Below, one piece after another: positions 1 through 4,595 of a stretch of 5,284 bases of DNA. Positions within the stretch are counted from its first letter, which is position 1. Every line of letters starts with the position of its first letter. The translations under genes and the position numbers were made by a program. Origin of the DNA: Bacteroidota bacterium (GTDB lineage: Bacteria > Bacteroidota > Bacteroidia > Chitinophagales > Chitinophagaceae). The DNA is taken from NCBI GenBank assembly GCA_023386395.1, contig JAEWJV010000160.1, positions 1 to 5,284 of the forward strand, given 5' to 3'. The notes below the pieces were generated by a model. It did no database searches and was not told the DNA's origin. It saw only the letters and a program-made list of their open reading frames with translations.

Positions 1-225
1 ATGATTGCCAAAGTAATTATTACGTTTTCCCGAAATAGTTTTTACAATGTTGTGCATTATCCAGAAAAAGCGTGAGGACAATAACGTACCGTCATCATTT
101 CGCTGTGGCAGGCGCCCGCCGTGCACAGGAAATATTGCTGCATACTTAGCAAGTTCTTTTATCTGGTTAAGCAGGAATGTTTCAGAATACCTGTCTTTCT
201 CAGTCCTCGTTATGCAAATACGCAT
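1..225 (-). CDS. GT4-type glycosyltransferase, N-terminal part only (runs off left edge)
   Basis: Reading the minus strand from the ATG at 225-223 gives 75 uninterrupted codons to base 1. The protein starts MRICITRTEKDRYSETFLLN, then KELAKYAAIFPVHGGRLP. A short beta strand, a Y-S-E-T-F motif (residues 13-17), an amphipathic helix, and a G-G-x-L-P turn (36-40) are the usual opening of GT4 (GT-B fold) glycosyltransferases of Bacteroidota, which transfer sugars from nucleotide donors to envelope glycans at the cytoplasmic face of the membrane. An in-frame TAA four codons' width upstream region (two codons before the ATG) leaves this as the only ATG start. The C-terminal donor-binding domain with its E-x7-E motif lies outside the window, so substrate cannot be named. 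It is divergent from the GT2 gene at 298. The plus-strand frame at 47-232 is its shadow. The N-terminal pattern is quite characteristic, but only a fragment is seen. Confidence 0.75.
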   Translation of the reverse strand, partial: MRICITRTEKDRYSETFLLNQIKELAKYAAIFPVHGGRLPQRNDDGTLLSSRFFWIMHNIVKTISGKRNNYFGNH

Positions 226-297
226 TCGTTAAATTTATAAAGGTATTTATTGCGTGAGCGATACATTTGCAACAATAATAAAGCTAAGCCAGATTTT
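226..297. promoter_or_regulatory. Divergent intergenic region between two glycosyltransferase genes
   Basis: These 72 bases separate the ATG of the minus-strand GT4 gene from the ATG of the plus-strand GT2 gene, so promoters for both directions should lie here or overlap the gene starts. On the plus strand TACATTTG at 262-269 matches the Bacteroidota -7 consensus TAnnTTTG exactly and would put a transcript start about 20-25 bases before the ATG at 298. No TTTG/TTG -33 box sits at the expected 17-23 base spacing. On the minus strand TACCTTTA (245-238) matches seven of eight positions, with TTG (272-270) 24 bases upstream. Both are weak candidates judged by eye. Confidence 0.3.
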
Positions 298-1134
298 ATG
301 AAATTATCTGTAATAATCACCACATATAATGCGCCGGCATGGCTGCAAAAAGTTTTGTGGGGTTATGAAGCGCAAACTTTTAAAGATTTTGAAATGGTGA
401 TCGCAGATGATGGTTCGGCAGATGAAACACGGCTTTTGATTGATGATATGCGCAAAGTGGTTTCTTACCCTGTTCAGCATATATGGCATCCTGATGAGGG
501 TTTCAGAAAATGTGCGATTCTTAATAAAGCTATTGTTGCATCGCAAACCGATTATCTCGTTATTTCGGATGGCGACTGCATTCCAAGAAAAGATTTTCTG
601 GAAGTACATATCAATAAAAGAAAGCAGGGATATTTCTTATCCGGCGGTTACAGCAAATTACCCATGGATATTTCACAAAAGATAACAAGGGAAAATATCT
701 TCAATCAGAGTTGTTTCGATATAAATTGGCTCAAGGAAAATGGTTTGCCTTCAACATTTAGAAACAATAAGTTTACGGCAAAAGGCTTTAAGGCCAGTTT
801 GCTGAATTTTATTACACCTACCAATGCATCATGGAACGGGCATAATTCATCGGCATGGAAAAAAGATATTTATGCCGTGAATGGTTTTAATGAACAGATG
901 CGTTATGGCGCTCTGGACCGGGAAATGGGTGAAAGGCTGGAAAACAGCGGCATTAAGGGTTTGCAGATAAGATACAGCGCTGTGTGTGTGCATCTCGATC
1001 ACTCAAGGGGGTATAAGAATAAAGAAGATCTTGCCAGGAACAAAGCGATATGGATGAAGAGCCGAAAAGAAAAATTAACGTGGATTGAAGATGGCATTGT
1101 AAAATCAGCGAAACCGGTTTCACAACCCGCTTAA
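298..1134 (+). CDS. GT2-family glycosyltransferase (with galactosyltransferase-like C-terminal region)
   Basis: This is a 278-residue GT-A fold enzyme predicted to transfer a sugar from a nucleotide-sugar donor to a surface glycan or LPS-core acceptor. The N-terminus MKLSVIITTYNAPAWL is the classic GT2 first strand and N-loop. A-D-D-G-S (36-40) is the nucleotide-binding motif, and D-G-D (91-93) is the metal-binding DxD. In the C-terminal half N-G-H-N-S-S-A-W (180-187), followed by V-N-G-F-N-E and D-R-E-M-G (207-211), resembles the Glyco_transf_7C region of galactosyltransferase-like GT2 proteins, with D207 or E209 the likely catalytic acid or base. There are no membrane segments or signal peptide. 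The frame is open back to a TTG at 250, but the extra 16 residues (RERYICNNNKAKPDF) are polar and precede the conserved strand, so ATG 298 is preferred. dapD follows after 41 bases on the same strand with no terminator seen between, so co-transcription is possible. Family call is secure; donor and acceptor are unknown. Confidence 0.88.
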   Translation: MKLSVIITTYNAPAWLQKVLWGYEAQTFKDFEMVIADDGSADETRLLIDDMRKVVSYPVQHIWHPDEGFRKCAILNKAIVASQTDYLVISDGDCIPRKDFLEVHINKRKQGYFLSGGYSKLPMDISQKITRENIFNQSCFDINWLKENGLPSTFRNNKFTAKGFKASLLNFITPTNASWNGHNSSAWKKDIYAVNGFNEQMRYGALDREMGERLENSGIKGLQIRYSAVCVHLDHSRGYKNKEDLARNKAIWMKSRKEKLTWIEDGIVKSAKPVSQPA

Positions 1135-1175
1135 TAAAAATTATTACTCAAATTATAAACTTAAATTTCTCCAGG

Positions 1176-1988
1176 ATGGAATTACAATCACTCATTCTTG
1201 AAGCATGGAATAACCGCGAATTATTAAAAGAGCAAAAATATTCAGATGCCGTAAAAGCAGTTATTGAAGAAGTTGATAAAGGCCGGCTGCGTACAGCGGC
1301 TCCAACCGGTAACGGATGGCAGGTAAATGAATGGGTAAAGCAAGCCGTTTTATTATACTTCGCTGTTCAGCCAATGGAAACAATGGATATGCCGCCTTTT
1401 GAGTTCTATGATAAAATACCATTGAAAAAAGGTTTTAAGGATTTAGGTGTAAGAACCATTCCTGGCGCAATTTCCCGTTACGGCGCTTACGTTGCAAAAA
1501 ATGTAGTGCAGATGCCGAGCTTTATAAATATCGGCGCTTATGTTGATGAAGGTACAATGGTTGACACCTGGGCCACTGTGGGCAGTTGCGCACAAATAGG
1601 CAAACATGTTCATCTTAGCGGCGGCGTGGGTATTGGCGGCGTGCTGGAACCTTTGCAGGCCACGCCTGTCATAATTGAAGATGGCTGTTTTGTAGGCAGC
1701 CGTTGTATTGTTGTAGAAGGAGTGATTGTTGAAAAAGAAGCAGTGCTTGGGGCCAATGTAGTGCTTACCCAATCCACAAAAATTATTGATGTGAGTAAAT
1801 CATCTCCTGTTGAATACAAAGGATATGTGCCTGCAAGAAGCGTGGTAATTCCCGGCACTTATAACAAAGATTTCCCCGCAGGTTCTTTTGGTGTTAGCTG
1901 TGCTTTAATTATAGGCCAGCGCAAAGAAAGCACTGACAGGAAAACAAGTTTGAACGATGCTTTGAGAGATTTTAACATAAGTGTATAA
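1176..1988 (+). CDS. dapD: 2,3,4,5-tetrahydropyridine-2,6-dicarboxylate N-succinyltransferase
   Basis: DapD transfers succinyl from succinyl-CoA to tetrahydrodipicolinate, opening the ring in the succinylase branch of lysine and meso-diaminopimelate synthesis in the cytoplasm. The 270-residue length fits the family (E. coli about 274). Residues 1-90 form the helical N-terminal domain. From about residue 92 a left-handed beta-helix of hexapeptide repeats begins (RTIPGAISRYGAYVAKNVV). The signature core Y-V-D-E-G-T-M-V-D-T-W (122-132), V-G-S-C-A-Q-I-G-K (135-143) and L-S-G-G-V-G-I-G-G-V-L-E-P (147-159) is nearly identical to the enterobacterial enzyme as I remember it. I-I-E-D-G-C-F-V-G-S-R (166-176) and V-V-E-G-V (179-183) follow, and K-T-S-L-N-D (256-261) is the C-terminal motif. 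The ATG at 1176 is preceded by an AT-rich leader ending CCAGG. The gene looks intact. It points to meso-DAP peptidoglycan made by the succinylase route rather than DapL or Ddh. Confidence 0.97.
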   Translation: MELQSLILEAWNNRELLKEQKYSDAVKAVIEEVDKGRLRTAAPTGNGWQVNEWVKQAVLLYFAVQPMETMDMPPFEFYDKIPLKKGFKDLGVRTIPGAISRYGAYVAKNVVQMPSFINIGAYVDEGTMVDTWATVGSCAQIGKHVHLSGGVGIGGVLEPLQATPVIIEDGCFVGSRCIVVEGVIVEKEAVLGANVVLTQSTKIIDVSKSSPVEYKGYVPARSVVIPGTYNKDFPAGSFGVSCALIIGQRKESTDRKTSLNDALRDFNISV

Positions 1989-2022
1989 TTAATTTTCATT
2001 AAAAAAGTTTTTTGGTTTCGTT

Positions 2023-2042
2023 TTTGAACAATAGCGTTCAAA
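2023..2042. repeat. Short perfect inverted repeat after dapD
   Basis: TTTGAAC (2023-2029) and GTTCAAA (2036-2042) are perfect reverse complements around a 6-base spacer AATAGC, beginning 35 bases after the dapD stop codon. As RNA this would be a weak 7-bp hairpin with only two GC pairs. It has no U-run after it, so it is not a good terminator. As DNA it has the shape of a dimeric-regulator operator, but chance is a fair alternative in AT-rich sequence. Confidence 0.35.
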
Positions 2043-2073
2043 GCCGTTGCTGATTTAGAAATAATTACCTTAA

Positions 2074-2117
2074 GTACAGCCTGCACTGCTAATAGCAATG
2101 CAGGCTGTACAATTTTA
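2074..2117 (+). terminator. Rho-independent terminator after dapD
   Basis: GTACAGCCTGCA (2074-2085) pairs perfectly over 12 bp with TGCAGGCTGTAC (2099-2110). After a single C-A mismatch the stem continues with TGCT (2087-2090) and AGCA (2094-2097) around a 3-base loop AAT, giving 16 pairs in all. It is followed at once by AATTTTAT. This is by far the strongest stem in the window. It sits 85 bases after the dapD stop and 58 bases before crtI, so it should end the dapD (or GT2-dapD) transcript and insulate the carotenoid genes. The U-tract is short, so termination efficiency is uncertain. No comparable tail is seen for the minus direction. Confidence 0.75.
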
Positions 2118-2167
2118 TACCGCACAAACTTTTACAATTATCAAGGCAGGTTACTGATATTTACAGC

Positions 2168-3658
2168 GTGCATGCAAAAGATGTTATTATCATTGGCAGT
2201 GGTTTTGCCGGTCTTTCGGCGGCCTGCTTCTTAGCAAAAGCAGGATTTAATGTTAGGGTGCTTGAAAAACATGATCAACCCGGTGGCCGTGCAAGGCAAT
2301 TAAAACTGGATGGATTTAGTTTTGATATGGGGCCAAGCTGGTATTGGATGCCTGATATTTTTGAAAGGTTCTTTAACCAGTTTAATAAAACAAGAAGCGA
2401 CTATTACGAACTCATAAGGCTTGATCCCTCCTATCGCATTTACTGGCAAAACGATATCGCGGATATTCCTGCGGATTATCATGCATTAGAAAACTTATTT
2501 GAAAAACTGGAGCCTGGCAGCAGCAAAAAGCTTGAGTTATTTTTAAACGAAGCGGCCTATAAGTACAAAACAGGCATGCAGAATCTTGCCTATAAACCGG
2601 GGCTTTCCATCACCGAATTTTTAGATAGGGATTTAATAAAGGGAATATTTAAGCTTGATGTTTTTACTTCAATAAAAAGACATATAAGTAAATATTTCCA
2701 GCATCCGCACCTGCAGCAACTGCTTGAATTTCCTGTTTTATTTCTTGGCGCCTTGCCTGAAAAAATACCTGCTTTGTACAGCCTGATGAATTATGCAGAT
2801 TTCAAAGGCGGAACGTGGTTTCCCAAAGGTGGCATGTACAGTATTGTTCAAGCCTTATACCAACTGGCGCTTGAACTTGGCGTGCAATTTCAGTTCAATA
2901 AAAATGTAATTAAAATTGACGTTGAAAATAAGCTGGTTACTAAAATTCATGTGCAGCATAATGACAACACTTCATCCGTTTATAGCGCTTCAACGGTGAT
3001 AGCTAATGCAGATTATCATCACACAGATGATGTTTTATTACCTAAAGCATACAGGAATTATACGGAAGGTTACTGGAATAAAAAAATAATGGCACCGTCA
3101 GCATTAATATATTATGTGGGATTGAATAAAAAGCTGCATGGCATGGCGCATCATTCTTTATTTTTTGATACTTCTTTTCAGCAACATGCCACAGAAATTT
3201 ATACAACAAAACAATGGCCTGCAGATCCTTTATTTTATGTAAGCGCAACCTCTGTAACCGATAGTTCGCTGGCGCCGGAAAACTGTGAAAACCTTTTTTT
3301 CCTCATTCCGGTTACAGCGGGGTTGAATAACGATACATCTGAATTACGTGATCATTATTTTGAAAAGATAATATCACGTTTTGAACAAAGAATGAACCAA
3401 CCGGTTAAAGAGCATATTATTATCAGAAAAACTTTTGCATACAGCAACTTTGTTGAAGATTATAATGCCTATAAAGGCAACGCTTATGGCCTTGCAAACA
3501 CGCTTATGCAAACGGCTATTTCAAAACCTTCCATAAAAAATAAAAAAATAAAAAATCTTTTTTATACCGGCCAGTTAACCGTGCCGGGACCGGGTGTGCC
3601 CCCAGCCTTAATAAGCAGTGAAATTGTGGCAAAACATATAATTAATCTGAACAAATGA
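2168..3658 (+). CDS. crtI: Phytoene desaturase (carotenoid desaturase CrtI type)
   Basis: This is a 496-residue FAD-dependent enzyme that introduces double bases of conjugation into 15-cis-phytoene, normally four desaturations to lycopene, working at the membrane surface. The N-terminal Rossmann motif is G10-S-G12-F-A-G15, and E33 ends the second strand as the expected FAD-ribose ligand. P-G-G-R-A-R (38-43) and F-D-M-G-P-S-W (52-58) follow. The C-terminus has the carotenoid-desaturase signature F-Y-T-G-Q (465-469) with P-G-P-G-V-P-P-A (473-480). Length matches bacterial CrtI (about 490-510). The start is GTG at 2168: the FAD-binding strand begins only four residues later, and no better ATG lies upstream in frame. 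No clear -7/-33 promoter was found between the preceding terminator and the start. crtB lies 56 bases downstream, which favours CrtI over the related CrtD, CrtN or CrtO enzymes. Number of desaturation steps cannot be read from sequence. Confidence 0.93.
   Translation: MHAKDVIIIGSGFAGLSAACFLAKAGFNVRVLEKHDQPGGRARQLKLDGFSFDMGPSWYWMPDIFERFFNQFNKTRSDYYELIRLDPSYRIYWQNDIADIPADYHALENLFEKLEPGSSKKLELFLNEAAYKYKTGMQNLAYKPGLSITEFLDRDLIKGIFKLDVFTSIKRHISKYFQHPHLQQLLEFPVLFLGALPEKIPALYSLMNYADFKGGTWFPKGGMYSIVQALYQLALELGVQFQFNKNVIKIDVENKLVTKIHVQHNDNTSSVYSASTVIANADYHHTDDVLLPKAYRNYTEGYWNKKIMAPSALIYYVGLNKKLHGMAHHSLFFDTSFQQHATEIYTTKQWPADPLFYVSATSVTDSSLAPENCENLFFLIPVTAGLNNDTSELRDHYFEKIISRFEQRMNQPVKEHIIIRKTFAYSNFVEDYNAYKGNAYGLANTLMQTAISKPSIKNKKIKNLFYTGQLTVPGPGVPPALISSEIVAKHIINLNK
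3535..3565 (+). repeat. A-tract cluster inside crtI
   Basis: Three runs of A (six at 3535-3540, seven at 3542-3548, six at 3550-3555) are separated by single T bases, forming a near-tandem 7-8 base unit. The last run also makes a perfect inverted repeat ATAAAAAAtcTTTTTTAT (3548-3565). The tract encodes the lysine/asparagine-rich stretch just before the conserved C-terminal F-Y-T-G-Q motif. The reading frame is intact in this sequence. Confidence 0.6.
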
Positions 3659-3670
3659 ACATTATTAAAA

Positions 3671-3705
3671 CTTGCATTAATTTATAATTCTGATTAAGTT
3701 GCAAG
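3671..3705 (+). promoter_or_regulatory. Stem-loop in the crtI-crtB spacer
   Basis: CTTGCA (3671-3676) pairs with TGCAAG (3700-3705), and the adjoining TTAAT (3677-3681) pairs with ATTAA (3693-3697). This gives an 11-bp stem with a 2-base bulge (3698-3699) and an 11-base loop. It fills most of the 56-base spacer and ends nine bases before the crtB ATG. It lacks a following U-run, so it is not an evident terminator. It could set the crtI:crtB ratio through mRNA stability or translation, or be fortuitous in AT-rich DNA. Confidence 0.35.
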
Positions 3706-3714
3706 CGTTAAAGC

Positions 3715-4551
3715 ATGATCGAACTCTTTCATAAAACAAGCCGGCAATGCAGTAAAATAACTGCTGAGAATTACAGCACATCGTTTTCGGCTGCCACCAG
3801 GTTATTGCATAAAAACATAAGGCCAGACATTTACAGCATTTATGGTTTCGTGCGCTTTGCCGATGAAATTGTTGACACATTTCATAACTACAATAAAGAA
3901 GCATTGTTTCATGCTTTTAAAACCGATACTTATAAAGCCATTGAGGACAAGATAAGCCTCAATCCTATTTTAAACAGCTTTCAGCTCACCATAAATAAAT
4001 ATAATATTGACGTTTCATTAATTGATGCTTTCTTTAACAGTATGCAATGTGATCTTGATAAAACTTATCACTCAGAAATCTCGTACAGGGAATATATTTA
4101 TGGAAGCGCAGAATCGGTTGGGCTAATGTGCCTGCATATTTTTTGTAGCAATAATAAAAAATTATACGACCAGTTGAAAGAATATGCAAAAAGGCTTGGC
4201 GCAGCTTTTCAAAAAGTAAATTTTTTGCGGGATATAAAGGCAGATAACGAGCAACTCAACCGCATGTACTTTCCCAACTGTTGTTTTAAAAATTTTTCCA
4301 CACAAAATAAACAAGAGATTGAAGCGGATATCCAACAGGATTTTGATTACGCTTATAAAGGTATTTTATTATTACCAGCGGAAGCAAAGCTTGGCGTTTA
4401 TATAGCTTACAAATATTATTTATGCCTGTTTAAAAAAATAAAACGGCTGTCTCCAAAAGCAATTTGCAGAAAGCGCATACGGCTTGCAGATCATATAAAA
4501 ATCTTCATTCTTGCCAAAGCCGGTTTACAACACCGGCTGAACATTTTATAG
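3715..4551 (+). CDS. crtB: Phytoene synthase (squalene/phytoene synthase family)
   Basis: CrtB condenses two geranylgeranyl diphosphates through presqualene-type prephytoene diphosphate to phytoene, the first committed step of C40 carotenoid synthesis. The 278-residue protein is all-helical in pattern. Y-S-T-S-F (20-24) is the substrate-binding start of the family. The first Asp-rich motif is D50-E-I-V-D54 within YGFVRFADEIVDTF. S-A-E-S-V-G-L-M-C (131-139) corresponds to the conserved A-x-x-V-G helix. The second Asp-rich motif is D173-I-K-A-D177 in LGAAFQKVNFLRDIKAD, followed by R-M-Y-F-P (183-187). L-G-V-Y-I-A-Y-K-Y-Y (226-235) is the usual late helix. All Mg2+-binding aspartates of the D-x-x-x-D pattern are present, although the common DDxxD begins DE here. 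Start is ATG 3715, with no Shine-Dalgarno sequence. It follows crtI by 56 bases and is likely in one transcript with it. Confidence 0.93.
   Translation: MIELFHKTSRQCSKITAENYSTSFSAATRLLHKNIRPDIYSIYGFVRFADEIVDTFHNYNKEALFHAFKTDTYKAIEDKISLNPILNSFQLTINKYNIDVSLIDAFFNSMQCDLDKTYHSEISYREYIYGSAESVGLMCLHIFCSNNKKLYDQLKEYAKRLGAAFQKVNFLRDIKADNEQLNRMYFPNCCFKNFSTQNKQEIEADIQQDFDYAYKGILLLPAEAKLGVYIAYKYYLCLFKKIKRLSPKAICRKRIRLADHIKIFILAKAGLQHRLNIL
4518..4550 (+). terminator. Possible weak terminator overlapping the crtB 3' end
   Basis: AGCCGGT (4518-4524) pairs perfectly with ACCGGCT (4532-4538) around the 7-base loop TTACAAC, followed by GAACATTTTATA. The stem has five GC pairs of seven and is the only terminator-like structure after crtB. 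It lies within the last coding codons, and the T-run is short and set five bases back from the stem. It could partly end the crtIB transcript before ppc. Confidence 0.35.
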
Positions 4552-4595
4552 CAACAATTAACGGCGTTTAAATTATTTATTATATTTATCGCGTT

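Noticed and set aside
47..232. Plus-strand 61-codon open frame at the left edge
   Set aside because: Its protein has no family character, and the minus strand over the same bases gives a recognisable glycosyltransferase N-terminus; it is a shadow.
304..609. Minus-strand 101-codon frame inside the GT2 gene, and the plus-strand frame at 440-685
   Set aside because: Both lie wholly within the clearly coding GT2 frame and show no domain pattern.
1443..1858. Minus-strand frames opposite dapD (1443-1772 and 1610-1858)
   Set aside because: They overlap the highly conserved beta-helix core of dapD and read as low-complexity antisense translation.
1859..2125. Minus-strand 88-codon frame covering the dapD 3' end and the intergenic hairpins
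   Set aside because: About half lies antisense to dapD, its start falls beside the terminator stem, and the protein resembles no family I know.
3655..3687. Tiny 10-codon frame overlapping the crtI stop (ATGA) in the crtI-crtB spacer
   Set aside because: It is too short to support, has no leader-peptide character such as repeated regulatory codons, and such frames are common in AT-rich DNA.
3677..3904. Minus-strand 75-codon frame opposite the crtB start
   Set aside because: It lies largely antisense to conserved crtB sequence, and its cysteine-rich appearance comes from antisense translation.
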